A stretch of 64,000 nucleotides of DNA from Saccharopolyspora indica (GCF_027853965.1 NZ_JAQGLB010000007.1:124001-188000); one strand, 5' to 3'; numbered from the stretch's first letter, positions 17,443 to 26,968 are shown. Numbers and translations are program-made. The notes: generated from the sequence alone by a model not told the origin.

Positions 17443-18375
17443 TCAGCGCCGGCGCTTCGGGTCCAGCGCGTCCCGCAGGGACTCGCCGACCAGGGTGAAG
17501 CCGAGGGCGACCAGGATGATGCAGCTCGCCGGCCAGAACGCCAGCTGCGGGTGCGAGTCGATGATGTTCTGCGCGCCGCCGAGCATCTGGCCCCACTCCG
17601 GGACCGAGTCGTCGGCCGCGCCGAGGCCGAGGAAGGACAGCGCCGCCGCGTCGATGATCGCCACCGCCAGCACCAGCGTGGCCTGCACGATCACCGGGCC
17701 GAGCGCGTTCGGCAGCATGTGCCGGAACACGATCGAGCTCTCCTTCACGCCCAGCGCCCGCGCCGCCAGCACGTGATCGCTGGCGCGCTGCGCGAGCATC
17801 GTGCCGCGCAGCAGGCGGCCGAAGATCGGCACCTGCACGATCGCCACCGCCAGGATCACGGTGAACTGGCTCTGCTGCGCGAACAGCGCGCCGATCGACA
17901 CCGCCAGCAGCAGCGACGGCACCGACAGCATCACGTCCACGACCCGCATGACCAGCGAGTCCACCCAGCCGCCGAACGCACCGGCCACCACGCCCAGCAC
18001 CAGGCCGCCGCCGAGACCGATCACGGTGGCCAGCACCGCGACCAGCAGCGTCTGCTGGGATCCCAGCAGCAGCCGGGAGAACAGGTCGCGGCCGTACTGG
18101 TCGCCGCCCAGCGGGAAGCCCTCCTGCGGCGGCGGGATGGTGTTCTCCGCGCGGGAGACCTGGTCGACCAGGACCCGCAACGCCGGGTCGTGCGGCGCCA
18201 GCAGCGGCGCGAGCAGCGCCACCAGCACGAACACCGCGATGATCACCGCGCCGACCACGAACACCGGGTTGCGCTTGAGCCGCCGCCACGCCGACGCCGC
18301 CAGGCTCACCCCGGCATCCGCCGAGGCCTCCGCCAGCGCGTCGATGCGCTCCTTGCGCTGCGATTTCAGAGCCAT
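17443..18375 (-). CDS. dppC: Oligopeptide ABC transporter permease (DppC type)
   Basis: 310 residues with six membrane segments. The N-terminal OppC_N domain carries [17 protein letters not shown]. The permease EAA loop is [37 protein letters not shown] is the characteristic DppC motif. It follows dppB by four bases. Confidence 0.92.
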   Translation of the reverse strand: MALKSQRKERIDALAEASADAGVSLAASAWRRLKRNPVFVVGAVIIAVFVLVALLAPLLAPHDPALRVLVDQVSRAENTIPPPQEGFPLGGDQYGRDLFSRLLLGSQQTLLVAVLATVIGLGGGLVLGVVAGAFGGWVDSLVMRVVDVMLSVPSLLLAVSIGALFAQQSQFTVILAVAIVQVPIFGRLLRGTMLAQRASDHVLAARALGVKESSIVFRHMLPNALGPVIVQATLVLAVAIIDAAALSFLGLGAADDSVPEWGQMLGGAQNIIDSHPQLAFWPASCIILVALGFTLVGESLRDALDPKRRR

Positions 18376-18379
18376 GACC

Positions 18380-19390
18380 TCACCGTGTCCGCAGTCGTGG
18401 GTCGATCAACGCGTACGAGAGGTCCACCAGCAGGTTGACCAGCACGTACATCATCGCCGAAGCCAGGATCACCACCTGGAGCACCGGGAAGTCCTTGCGC
18501 TCGAAGCCCAGCGCGACCGCCTGCCCGATGCCCGCGATGTTGAACACCCGCTCGGTCAGCACCGCACCGGCCAGCAGCGCACCGGTCTGCAGGCCGATCG
18601 TGGTGACCACCGGCAGCATCGCGTTGTGCAGGATGTGCCTGCGGCGGATGACCATCGAGGCCAGGCCCTTCGCCCGCGCGGTGCGCACGTAGTCCTCGTC
18701 CATCACGTCCAGCACCGCGGCCCTGGTGATCCGGAAGATCACCGCGAACGGGATGGTGGACAGCGCGATGGCGGGCAGGATCAGGTGCACGAAGGAGTTC
18801 CACGCGGCATCCCACTCGCGGGTCAGCAACCCGTCGAGGATGTAGAAGCCGGTGACCCTGGTGGCGTCCAGCCCGGCGTCCTGGCGGCCGGAGGCGGGCA
18901 GCACGCCCAGCTGGACGGCGAACACGAACTTCAGCAGGAACGCCAGGAAGAACACCGGCACCGCGACGCCGACCAGCGACCAGGTGATGCTCAGGTTGTC
19001 CAGCCAGCTGCCGCGCTTGCGGGCGGCCAGGTAGCCCAGCGGGATGCCGATGGCCACGGCCAGCAGCAGCGCCAGGATCGAGAGCTCCAGCGTCGCCGGG
19101 AAGCGGGTCAGGAACACCTCCATCGCGGGCGTGCCGGGCTGCACGCCGGTGGAGGTGCCGAAGTCACCGGTGGCGGCGCGGCCCAGGAACCGCAGGTACT
19201 GCACGAACAGCGGCTGGTCCAAGCCGAGATCTGCTTCGAGCTGCGCCCGCGCCTCCGGCGTGGCGCGGTCGCCCAGCATCGCCGACACCGGCCCGCCGGG
19301 CAGCGAGCGCAGCCAGGCGAACAGCAGGATCGACAGGACGAAGACGACCAGCACCAGCTGCGCCAGTCGCCGGATCGTGTAGCGGAGCAC
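18380..19390 (-). CDS. dppB: Oligopeptide ABC transporter permease (DppB type)
   Basis: 336 residues with six membrane segments. The N-terminus MLRYTIRRLAQLVLVVFVLS is typical of DppB. The EAA loop is RTARAKGLASMVIRRRHILHNA. It is separated from the binding-protein gene by 98 bases that hold a strong double hairpin, so expression relative to dppA may be reduced. Confidence 0.92.
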   Translation of the reverse strand: MLRYTIRRLAQLVLVVFVLSILLFAWLRSLPGGPVSAMLGDRATPEARAQLEADLGLDQPLFVQYLRFLGRAATGDFGTSTGVQPGTPAMEVFLTRFPATLELSILALLLAVAIGIPLGYLAARKRGSWLDNLSITWSLVGVAVPVFFLAFLLKFVFAVQLGVLPASGRQDAGLDATRVTGFYILDGLLTREWDAAWNSFVHLILPAIALSTIPFAVIFRITRAAVLDVMDEDYVRTARAKGLASMVIRRRHILHNAMLPVVTTIGLQTGALLAGAVLTERVFNIAGIGQAVALGFERKDFPVLQVVILASAMMYVLVNLLVDLSYALIDPRLRTR

Positions 19391-19424
19391 GCAAACCCCC
19401 GTTGCTCAGTTCGGCAGCGAGCGC

Positions 19425-19484
19425 GACTTCGCGCGAAACCGACGGGCCCCGTGCGGGAGCCGCGCCGGTTTCGCGCGAAATCGT
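19425..19484. repeat. Paired TTCGCGCGAA palindromes inside the dpp operon
   Basis: Left element 19425-19441 (GACTTCGCGCGAAACCG) and right element 19465-19484 (CGGTTTCGCGCGAAATCGTC). Each is itself palindromic around TTCGCGCGAA, and the two pair with each other. The loop also contains CGGGCCCCG. It lies between dppA and dppB. Confidence 0.8.
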
Positions 19485-19488
19485 CAAC

Positions 19489-21174
19489 TCACTGGCCCGA
19501 GATGCTCACCGAGGCGAACTCTTCGGCGGTCAGCGGCGAGGTCTGCAGGCCCTGCACCTCGGCGCTCGTCACGATCGCCGGCGGCGAGTGCGACAGCGGG
19601 ATGGCGGGCAGGTACTCGGACATCAGCTTGCGGTTGATGTCCTGGTACATCTGCTCGCGCTTGGCCTCGTCCGGCTCGGCGTCGGCGGCCTTCAGCTGGT
19701 TCGCCAGGTCCGCGCCCCACGGCGAACCCGCGGTGTAGAAGCGGTTCTCGGTGGTGCCGAAGAAGGTGCCGATGAAGTTGTCCGGCGTGTTGTAGTCACC
19801 GGTCCAGCCGAGCAGGAAGATGTCCGCCCTGGCGTTGTCGACGTCGTCGATGTAGCCGCCGTTCCACGGCTTGCTGACCGGGTTCACGGTGATGCCCGCG
19901 GCGCGCAGGTTCTCGGCCAGCGCGTTGTAGATGCCCTGCGGGTCCGGCATGTACGGCCGGGTCACCTCGGTGGGCCAGTAGAAGTTCACCGTCAGGTTCG
20001 GCACGCCCGCCTCGGCGAGCAGCTGCTTGGCCTTCGCCGGGTCGTGCGGGTACTTCTGCACGTCGTCGGCGTAACCGTCCACAGTGTCCGGGTAGAACTG
20101 GGTGGCGACCGAGGCGCCCTCCGGCAGGTTCGCCTTGACCAGCGTCTCGCGGTCCAGCGCGTAGGCCAGCGCCTGGCGCACCTTCACGTCCTTGAGCGCC
20201 GGGTTGTTCTTCTGGGTGATGCCCAGGTACATGATGTTGAACGGGTCGCGGACCTGGACGTTGTGCCCGGCGTCGCGCAGGGCCTTGAGGTCGGCGGCGT
20301 TCGGGAAGTCGTAGCCGTCGATGGCGCCCGACTCCAGCTCCTGCTTGCGGACCGTCTCGTCCGGGATGATGCGGAAGATCAGCTCGTTGAGCTTGGCCTT
20401 CTCGCCCCAGTACTCCTCGTTGCGGACCAGCTTGATGGTGCCGTTGCCCTCGTCGTAGGAGGAGAACTTGAACGGCCCGGTGCCGGTCGGCTGCGAGCGC
20501 GAGTACTCCGGGTAGACGAAGCTGTCGCCCTGGGCCTGCACGTCGTTGGCCTTGTACTTCTCCATCGCCGTCGGCGACTGCATGCTGAACGACGGGAGCC
20601 CGAGGATGTCCGGGAACTTCGAGCTGGCGCGGGTCAGGTGCACCACCGCGGTCGCCGGGTCGGGCGAGTCGCAGGACTGGTACAGCGACGGCGTCGCGCC
20701 GTCGGAGAACCCGCCGAAGTTCTCGATCCAGTAGTAGGACAGCGCCTGGTTCTGCCCGGCGCCCTTCTGGTCGAACATGCGCTGGAAGTTCTTGCACACC
20801 GCTTCGGCGTTGAAGTCGGTGCCGTCGTGGAACTTCACGCCGGTGCGCAGCTTGAACGTCCAGGACTTGCCGTCCGGGGTGTGCTCCCAGCTCTCCGCGA
20901 GCTCCGGCTCGACGTCGGCGGATCCGGGCTTGAACCCGACCAGACCCTCCATGATCTGCCGGCTGACCCGGAAGGTCTCGCCGTCGGAGGCGTAGAAGGG
21001 GTCGAACCCGTCGGGCGCACCGGCCGCGCCGAAGGTGAGCGTGCCACCTTCACCGCCACCGGCCTCGCGCTGCGATTGCGCGCACGCGGCCAGCGAGGTG
21101 GCCGCGACGAGCGCGACGCCGGCAGTGGCGACGCGGCGCCGCGTGGTGCGCGCCGCCGATGGAGCTCTACTCAT
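19489..21174 (-). CDS. dppA: Oligopeptide-binding lipoprotein (SBP_bac_5, DppA type)
   Basis: 561 residues. The signal peptide ends in the lipobox SLAAC with Cys31 as the lipidated residue. The mature protein is a family-5 extracellular solute-binding protein: LAESWEHTPDGKSWTFKLR and GVKFHDGTDFNAEAV are the family hallmarks. It captures peptides or similar solutes outside the membrane for DppBCDF. First gene of the operon; the next genes follow after a hairpin. Specificity is not readable. Confidence 0.92.
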   Translation of the reverse strand: MSRAPSAARTTRRRVATAGVALVAATSLAACAQSQREAGGGEGGTLTFGAAGAPDGFDPFYASDGETFRVSRQIMEGLVGFKPGSADVEPELAESWEHTPDGKSWTFKLRTGVKFHDGTDFNAEAVCKNFQRMFDQKGAGQNQALSYYWIENFGGFSDGATPSLYQSCDSPDPATAVVHLTRASSKFPDILGLPSFSMQSPTAMEKYKANDVQAQGDSFVYPEYSRSQPTGTGPFKFSSYDEGNGTIKLVRNEEYWGEKAKLNELIFRIIPDETVRKQELESGAIDGYDFPNAADLKALRDAGHNVQVRDPFNIMYLGITQKNNPALKDVKVRQALAYALDRETLVKANLPEGASVATQFYPDTVDGYADDVQKYPHDPAKAKQLLAEAGVPNLTVNFYWPTEVTRPYMPDPQGIYNALAENLRAAGITVNPVSKPWNGGYIDDVDNARADIFLLGWTGDYNTPDNFIGTFFGTTENRFYTAGSPWGADLANQLKAADAEPDEAKREQMYQDINRKLMSEYLPAIPLSHSPPAIVTSAEVQGLQTSPLTAEEFASVSISGQ

Positions 21175-21189
21175 GGAAGCACCCCGTGT

Positions 21190-21216
21190 GTCTCAGGTCT
21201 CAGAGTGACGTGAGAC
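21190..21216. promoter_or_regulatory. Candidate operator in the dppA leader
   Basis: Two tandem GTCTCAG-like 7-mers at about 21190-21203 and an inverted repeat GTCTCA (21197-21202) / TGAGAC (21211-21216), 16-42 bases upstream of the dppA start. A second short inverted repeat, TTAGG-GCTA-CCTAA, is at 21267-21280. Regulator unknown. Confidence 0.4.
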
Positions 21217-21402
21217 TAACGCGCACCATGCGTTCGATGGAGTCCCGGAAGTTACGATCCGACTACTTAGGGCTACCTAATGAACCGATCGATATCCGAC
21301 GATCACCCGCCCGGACCAGCGACTTCTCCTACTTGCCGCCAGGGCAACTCCGGTGCGGAGTTCCGGCAAATACGGGAAAAACGTAAACAACCGGCGAACG
21401 CA

Positions 21403-21442
21403 GAAGCCGCCTGGCAACGGCGTGCGTTCGCCAGGCGGCTTC
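21403..21442 (-). terminator. Terminator of ybaB-recR
   Basis: Perfect 13-base arms GAAGCCGCCTGGC (21403-21415) and GCCAGGCGGCTTC (21430-21442) with a 14-base loop, 12 bases after the recR stop on the minus strand. Confidence 0.85.
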
Positions 21443-21454
21443 AGAGGTTCCGGG

Positions 21455-22051
21455 CTAGAGCGCCCTGCGGCCGGACAGCGCCCTGCCGAGGGTGAGCTCG
21501 TCGGCGAACTCCAGGTCGCCGCCCATCGGCAGACCCGAGGCGAGCCGGGTGACCGTCAGACCGGGGAAGTCGCGCAGCATCCGGACCAGGTAGGTCGCGG
21601 TCGCTTCGCCCTCGGTGTTCGGGTCGGTCGCGATGATCACCTCGGTGATGTCGTCCTTGCCGATGCGGGCCAGCAGCTCGCGCACCCGCAGCTGGTCCGG
21701 GCCCACCCCGGACAACGGGTCCAGCGCCCCGCCGAGGACGTGGTAGCGCCCCTTGAACTCGCGGGTGCGCTCGACGGCCAGCACGTCCTTGGGCTCCTCG
21801 ACGACGCACACCAGCGCCTTGTCGCGGCGGACGTCCCGGCAGATGCGGCAGGTGGTCTCCTCGGAGACGTTGCCGCAGACGTCGCAGAACACCACGCCTT
21901 CCTTGACCTTCTGCAGCACTTCCTGCAGCCGGGTCACGTCCGCGGGCTCGGCCGCGAGCAGGTGGAAGGCGATGCGCTGCGCGCTCTTCGGACCGATGCC
22001 CGGCAACCTGCCGAGCTCGTCGATCAAATCCTGTACCGGACCTTCGTACAC
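21455..22051 (-). CDS. recR: Recombination protein RecR
   Basis: 198 residues, the standard length. The helix-hairpin-helix [17 protein letters not shown] is at 16-32. The four-Cys zinc finger reads [19 protein letters not shown] (Cys near 56, 59, 68, 71). The TOPRIM domain has [14 protein letters not shown] and [15 protein letters not shown]. RecR acts with RecO and RecF to load RecA at gaps. It follows ybaB by 64 bases, the classical dnaX-ybaB-recR grouping, although here an S9 peptidase gene is inserted between ybaB and dnaX. Confidence 0.95.
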   Translation of the reverse strand: MYEGPVQDLIDELGRLPGIGPKSAQRIAFHLLAAEPADVTRLQEVLQKVKEGVVFCDVCGNVSEETTCRICRDVRRDKALVCVVEEPKDVLAVERTREFKGRYHVLGGALDPLSGVGPDQLRVRELLARIGKDDITEVIIATDPNTEGEATATYLVRMLRDFPGLTVTRLASGLPMGGDLEFADELTLGRALSGRRAL

Positions 22052-22115
22052 TTCTCGCTCGTTTCCAGGGCCTGCGCGATCCCAGCCGGAACCGCGCTCG
22101 AAGCTGGCGGTGGGA

Positions 22116-22451
22116 TCACATGCCCGGCAGGGACAGGCCGCCGCCGAGGCCGCTGGTCAGCGGGCCCATCTTCGCCGCCTGCAACTCCTGCGCCGCGCGG
22201 TTGGCGTCGCGCACCGCGGCGACGACCAGGTCGGCCAGCGTCTCGGTGTCCTCCGGGTCGGCCGCCTTCGGGTCGATGGTGAGCCCCTTCAGCTCACCGG
22301 CGCCGGTCACCGTCGCGGTCACCAGGCCGCCACCGGCGCTACCGGTGACCTCCGCCTCGGCGAGCTCCTGCTGCGCAGTCATCAGCTGTTCCTGCATCTT
22401 CTGCGCCTGTTCCATGATCTGCTGCATGTTCGGCTGGCCACCTGGCTGCAC
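22116..22451 (-). CDS. YbaB/EbfC family nucleoid-associated protein
   Basis: 111 residues from GTG 22451. A Gln/Met-rich helix ([17 protein letters not shown]) is followed by the small sheet [22 protein letters not shown] and the acidic [19 protein letters not shown] helix, the usual YbaB/EbfC layout. These dimers bind DNA without much sequence preference. Upstream partner of recR. Confidence 0.93.
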   Translation of the reverse strand: MQPGGQPNMQQIMEQAQKMQEQLMTAQQELAEAEVTGSAGGGLVTATVTGAGELKGLTIDPKAADPEDTETLADLVVAAVRDANRAAQELQAAKMGPLTSGLGGGLSLPGM

Positions 22452-22510
22452 GGTGCTCCTCCTCGTCTCGCGGGACCCGCGCCCACGAGCACGGGGTACC
22501 CCACCAGCCT

Positions 22511-22602
22511 AGAGCCTGTTGGTGGCCGTTTTGCGCAGCGGTGCGGGTGGCGGAACCTGAGTGCTTCCCCGGACTGCGGGTGCCCCTCCTGATGTATGAC
22601 CA
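22511..22602 (+). repeat. Dispersed repeat, copy 2
   Basis: From AGAGCCTGTT to TGTATGACCA, same orientation as the copy at 14864-14956. It lies in the gap between the ybaB start and the S9 peptidase start, so it may overlap the divergent promoters. Confidence 0.85.
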
Positions 22603-22643
22603 GACCCCTGGGCTCGGCGGGTCGGGCGTGACAGGGTGTCGGC

Positions 22644-24446
22644 ATGGCGCTGGACATCGTGCGGTTGCTGGAGCTCACCAGCTGGCGGGCCTTCGACGTG
22701 ACCGGCACCGGGCGGGTGCTGGCCGGATCCGACGAGTCCGGCTCGACGCAGCTGGTCGAGCTCGCCGACGGCGCGAGCACCCGGCTCACCGCGCTGTCCG
22801 GCGCCGTGACCGGCCGCTACTTGCCCGGCGAGCGCGCGGTGGTGGTGCAGCACGACACCGACGGCGACGAGCGCGGCCAGCTGTCGCTGCTGCGCCTGGA
22901 CCAGCCGCGACCGGGGCCGCAGCGACTGCCCGAGTTATGTCCGCTGGTCCGCGATCCCGAGCACGTGCACCGGCTGCTGGACGTGCTGCCGGGCCGGATC
23001 GTCTACAGCACCAACCGCCGCAACGGCGTCGACTTCGACGTGATCGTCCGCGAGGTGGCCACCGGCGAGGAGCACGTCGTCTACGACCAGGGCGGCATGG
23101 TGCTGGAGGTGGCGGCCGACGGCCACCGCACCGCGCTCACCGTGCCCGGCGGCCCGCCCATGTCCGACCAGCTGGTGGTGGTCGACGCGGGCCGGGTGCG
23201 GACGCTGACCGGCCGCGAGGTGGCCGCCAGGCACACCAACGTCCGCTGGTTGCCCGGCGGTTCCGGGCTGATCACCACCACGAACTTCGAGCGCGACCGC
23301 ACCGGCGTGGCCCGCATCGACCCGCGCACCGGGGCCCGGACCTGGCTGGTGACCTCCGACGAGCACGACCTGACCGGCTGGCTCTCGCCGGACGGCGCGA
23401 CGCTGCTCGTGCAGACCAACGACGACGGCGCCGGCCGGCTGGCGCTGCACGACGCGACGACCGGCGAACGGCGGCACGAGGTCCGCCTTCCCGCGGACGG
23501 CTGGTGCGCGTTCCCGCTGCCGCAACCGGTGTGGTCACCGGACTCGCGGTTCATCGCGCTGACCTTCACCGCACCGGCGGTCCCCGGCGACGTGCTGCTG
23601 GTGGACGCGGCCACCGGCGAATGCCGCCCGCTGACCGACTCCGCCGCGCAGCTCGACGGCGAGCTGCCGGTGCAACCGACCACCCACCGGGTGCCCACCC
23701 GCGACGGCGAACGGCTGCCGTGCTTCCGGTACGCACCGGCGCAACCCGATCCGGAGCTGGCCGGATCCGCCGTGCTGATCGTCCACGGTGGACCGGAGAG
23801 CCAGTCGGTGCGCGGCTTCAACCCGATCGTCCAAGCACTCGTCGCGCAGGGCCACGAGGTGCTGGTGCCGAACGTGCGCGGCTCCACCGGCTACGGCAAG
23901 CGCTGGTACTCCGCCGACGACGGGCGCAACCGGCTGGAAGCGGTGGCCGACCTCGCCGACCTGCACGACTGGCTGCCCGCGATCGGCCTGGACCCGCGCC
24001 GCGCGGCGCTGTGGGGCGGCTCGTACGGCGGCTACATGGTGCTGGCGGGCCTGGCTTTCCAGCCGGAGCGCTGGGCGGCGGGCGTCGACATCGTCGGCAT
24101 CTCGTCGCTGGTCACGTTCCTGCAGAACACCGCGCCCTACCGGCGAGCGCACCGCGAGCGCGAGTACGGCTCGCTGGTCGCCGACGCGGACTTCCTGCAC
24201 GAGGCCTCACCGCTGACCGAGGTCGCGGCGATCGCGGCACCGCTGTTCGTCCTGCACGGCGCGAACGACCCGAGGGTGCCGCTGTCGGAAGCGGAGCAGA
24301 TCGCCGCAGCGGTCCGCGCGAAGGGCCTGGAGTGCGAGCTGCTGGTCTACCCGGACGAAGGCCACGGCCTGGCCAAGCGCGCCAACCGCCTGGACGCCTA
24401 CCCGAAGGCCCTCGCCTTCCTGGCCCGCCACCTCGCGAGGCGTTGA
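22644..24446 (+). CDS. S9-family prolyl oligopeptidase/acylaminoacyl peptidase
   Basis: 600 residues. The N-terminal 370 residues form a beta-propeller (repeats such as WSPDSRFIALTF and LSPDGATLLVQTN). The C-terminal alpha/beta-hydrolase has the nucleophile Ser460 in GGSYGGY, Asp542 in GANDPRVPL and His574 in DEGHGLAK, the complete triad, plus the VLIVHGGPESQ oxyanion-hole strand. It cleaves short peptides or acylated amino acids in the cytoplasm; no signal peptide. It is inserted between ybaB and dnaX in the opposite direction. The ATG at 22644 has only a weak ribosome site. Confidence 0.88.
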   Translation: MALDIVRLLELTSWRAFDVTGTGRVLAGSDESGSTQLVELADGASTRLTALSGAVTGRYLPGERAVVVQHDTDGDERGQLSLLRLDQPRPGPQRLPELCPLVRDPEHVHRLLDVLPGRIVYSTNRRNGVDFDVIVREVATGEEHVVYDQGGMVLEVAADGHRTALTVPGGPPMSDQLVVVDAGRVRTLTGREVAARHTNVRWLPGGSGLITTTNFERDRTGVARIDPRTGARTWLVTSDEHDLTGWLSPDGATLLVQTNDDGAGRLALHDATTGERRHEVRLPADGWCAFPLPQPVWSPDSRFIALTFTAPAVPGDVLLVDAATGECRPLTDSAAQLDGELPVQPTTHRVPTRDGERLPCFRYAPAQPDPELAGSAVLIVHGGPESQSVRGFNPIVQALVAQGHEVLVPNVRGSTGYGKRWYSADDGRNRLEAVADLADLHDWLPAIGLDPRRAALWGGSYGGYMVLAGLAFQPERWAAGVDIVGISSLVTFLQNTAPYRRAHREREYGSLVADADFLHEASPLTEVAAIAAPLFVLHGANDPRVPLSEAEQIAAAVRAKGLECELLVYPDEGHGLAKRANRLDAYPKALAFLARHLARR

Positions 24447-24461
24447 CGCTCGGGCGTGGTG

Positions 24462-26747
24462 TCAGTTGTCGATCCGGCGGGCGCCGAGTTCGCGCTCGAA
24501 GAGCTCGACCGCGGCCGCTTCCGGGTCCGGGCCGATCGGGGTGTTGGCGTCGTACGGGGAGGACTCGGCGAGCATCGCCTCCGGGTCCTCCTCGTCGTCG
24601 CTGGGCGACGGCTTCGGCGCGGGCTCCGGTTCCGGCGGCTTGACCGGCTCCGGCGGCGGGACGTAGTCCGGCGGCGGGGGCTCCTCGTCCGGCGGCTCAG
24701 GTGGCGGCGGGATGTCGTCGGGCTCCGGCGGGCGCGGCACCGTGCCCTGCCGGGGCGCCTGCGCGCGGGCCTGCGACGGACGCGTCGGCTGAGCGCTCGG
24801 ACGACCGCCGGGTGCCTGGCCGTTCGGCTGCTCGCCCGCCTGCTCGGCGGCCGCGGTCGACCGGCGCTGCAGAGGCTGCTTCGGCGCAGCCGGACGCGCC
24901 GGAGCGGGCGGCGGAGCCGCACCGGCCTCGACGCACTGGATCTCCCACTCACCGGGGTGGGAGATGATCTGGCCCAGCGCTTGCCGCACGAAGTCCAGCC
25001 GCCGCTGCTGGGCGAACTGCTTGACCAGCCCGGACGTCGGCATCGACAGCACGACCACGCCGTCGTCGACCCTGATCTCCTGCACGGTGGCGTTGAGCAG
25101 CAGCGCCTGCGTCGGCCGGTTCAGCTTCGCGACGGCCTGCAGCACGTCGTTCCACACCTGCCGCGTCTTCGCCGCGTCGAACGCGGCAGGCGCGGCTCCC
25201 GCCGCCCCGCCGCCCGGCGGCTCCGCGCTGCTCCGCTGCTCCGCAGCTGCGCTCGGCTGCGCCGCGGCAACGCTGCGCTGCTCCGCAGCTGCGCCTTGCT
25301 CCGCACGACCGGCGCCTTGCGGCTGCGCCGCAACGGCACCTTCCGCCGCCCCGCTCCGCGGCTGCTCACCTTGCGGCTGCGCCGCAACAGCTCCACCGGC
25401 GGCGCTCCGCTGCTCCGCGGCTGCGCTCGGCGCGGCTGCGCCTCGCGGCTGGGCGTCGTTGCGCTCGGTGGCTTCCGCCGCTGCGCGCTCGTGCGGGCGC
25501 TGGAAGACCCGGCGCGGCCGGGAGTCGCCGTCCACCGCTGCCGCGGCTTCCGGCTGGGGCGCGGGTGCTGCGCCGTCGCTCGGCGCGATGACGCCTCGGC
25601 GTTCGATGCGCTCAAGTCGTTGCAGCAGCGCGGTTTCCGAGTCCGAGACCGCCGGGAGCATCATCCGGGCGCAGAGGAGTTCCAGCAGGAGGCGGGGCGC
25701 GGTGGCGCCGCGCATCTCGGACAGTCCGGTGTGGACGATCTCGGCGAAGCGGGACAGGGTCGCCGGGCCGAGATCGTCGGCCTGGCGCCGCATCCGGTCC
25801 AGCTCGTCGCCCGCCGCTTCCACCAGGCCGCGGTCGGCCGCGTCCGGCACCGAGCAGAGCAGCACCAGGTCGCGGAGCCGGTCGAGCAGGTCGGAGCCGA
25901 AGCGGCGCGGGTCGTGGCCGGCTTCCACCAGCCGGTCGACGGTGGCGTAGACGGCCGCGGCGTCGTTGCCGGCGAGCGCGTCGACCATGTCGTCGATCAT
26001 GGCCACGTCGGTGACGCCGAGCAGCGCGATCGCCCGCTCGTAGGTGACGCCCTGGTCGGTCGCGCCCGCCAGCAGCTGGTCGAGCACGCTCAGCGTGTCG
26101 CGCGCCGAGCCGCCGCCCGCCCGGATGACCAGCGGGAACACCGCGGGCTCCACCTGCACGCCTTCGTCGGCGCAGATGCGCTCGACGAGCTCGCGCATCA
26201 CGCCGGGCGGCATCAGCCGGAACGGGTAGTGGTGGGTCCGGGACCGGATGGTGGTGAGCACCTTGTCCGGTTCGGTGGTGGCGAAGACGAAGATCAGGTG
26301 TTCCGGCGGCTCTTCGACGATCTTCAGCAGGGCGTTGAAGCCCTGCGTGGTGACCATGTGGGCCTCGTCGATGATGAAGATCCGGTACCGCGACTGGGCG
26401 GGCGCGTAGAAGGCCCGGTCGCGCAGTTCGCGGGTGTCGTCGACGCCACCGTGGCTGGCCGCGTCGAGCTCCACGACGTCGACGCTGCCGCCGCCCTCCG
26501 GGGCCAGCGAGACGCAGGAGTCGCACTCGCCGCACGGGTCGGCCGTCGGGCCCTGCGCGCAGTTCAGCGACCGCGCGAGGATGCGCGCGCTGGAGGTCTT
26601 GCCGCAGCCGCGCGGCCCGGAGAACAGGTAGGCGTGGTTGATCCGGCCGGAGGACAGCGCGGTCCGCAGCGGCTCGGTGACGTGTTCCTGCCCGACGACC
26701 TCAGCGAAGGTCGCCGGCCGGTACTTGCGGTAGAGGGCGAGCGCCAC
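24462..26747 (-). CDS. dnaX: DNA polymerase III gamma/tau subunit
   Basis: 761 residues. The AAA+ clamp-loader core has Walker A GPRGCGKTS (44-52), a zinc module with Cys63, Cys72, Cys75 and Cys78, Walker B FIIDEAHM and the SRC-like PPEHLIFVFATTEPDK. Domain III follows to about 370. Between roughly 400 and 520 lies an Ala/Gln/Glu linker of near-repeats (AAAEQRS, GAVAAQPQG). A polymerase-binding-like region (about 520-600, KTRQVWNDVLQAV) and a long Pro-rich acidic tail complete it. No frameshift signal for a separate gamma form was seen. The SRP RNA gene lies just upstream on the same strand. Confidence 0.95.
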   Translation of the reverse strand: MALALYRKYRPATFAEVVGQEHVTEPLRTALSSGRINHAYLFSGPRGCGKTSSARILARSLNCAQGPTADPCGECDSCVSLAPEGGGSVDVVELDAASHGGVDDTRELRDRAFYAPAQSRYRIFIIDEAHMVTTQGFNALLKIVEEPPEHLIFVFATTEPDKVLTTIRSRTHHYPFRLMPPGVMRELVERICADEGVQVEPAVFPLVIRAGGGSARDTLSVLDQLLAGATDQGVTYERAIALLGVTDVAMIDDMVDALAGNDAAAVYATVDRLVEAGHDPRRFGSDLLDRLRDLVLLCSVPDAADRGLVEAAGDELDRMRRQADDLGPATLSRFAEIVHTGLSEMRGATAPRLLLELLCARMMLPAVSDSETALLQRLERIERRGVIAPSDGAAPAPQPEAAAAVDGDSRPRRVFQRPHERAAAEATERNDAQPRGAAAPSAAAEQRSAAGGAVAAQPQGEQPRSGAAEGAVAAQPQGAGRAEQGAAAEQRSVAAAQPSAAAEQRSSAEPPGGGAAGAAPAAFDAAKTRQVWNDVLQAVAKLNRPTQALLLNATVQEIRVDDGVVVLSMPTSGLVKQFAQQRRLDFVRQALGQIISHPGEWEIQCVEAGAAPPPAPARPAAPKQPLQRRSTAAAEQAGEQPNGQAPGGRPSAQPTRPSQARAQAPRQGTVPRPPEPDDIPPPPEPPDEEPPPPDYVPPPEPVKPPEPEPAPKPSPSDDEEDPEAMLAESSPYDANTPIGPDPEAAAVELFERELGARRIDN

Positions 26748-26802
26748 GACCAGAACCCTACGCGGTACGACTGACAGGACCCGAACGGCCCGGGAAAAGT
26801 AA

Positions 26803-26892
26803 GGGGACCCCGTGCACCCGCCAGAGCCCGCTTACCCTTGCTGCCTTCCGGCCCTGGGGGAGTTCACAGGATGGACGTCGCACGAGGTCCAC
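26803..26892 (-). ncRNA. ffs: Signal recognition particle RNA (small bacterial type)
   Basis: The minus strand carries the conserved SRP helix 8 core CAGGGCCGGAAGGCAGC, with the GGAA tetraloop. The ends GGACCTCGTGC (5') and GCACGGGGTCC (3') pair to close the hairpin. The core RNA is about 86-90 nucleotides; exact ends are estimated. It binds Ffh and targets nascent membrane proteins. Its place directly upstream of dnaX is the common actinobacterial arrangement. Confidence 0.92.
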
Positions 26893-26968
26893 GGACAGTG
26901 TAACCCGACGCCCCGGGCACTCCGCGAGGAGGCCTCGATCACTGATCGCCGGTCGTCCGCCGCAGCGC

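Noticed and set aside
15332-18289. A single 985-residue frame covering much of the dpp operon
   Set aside because: Only its C-terminal 368 residues are DppF; the rest is the wrong frame over dppD and dppC.
24468-26774. Long plus-strand frame antisense to dnaX
   Set aside because: Arg/Leu/Gly-rich mirror of the coding strand in GC-rich DNA with no recognisable motif.
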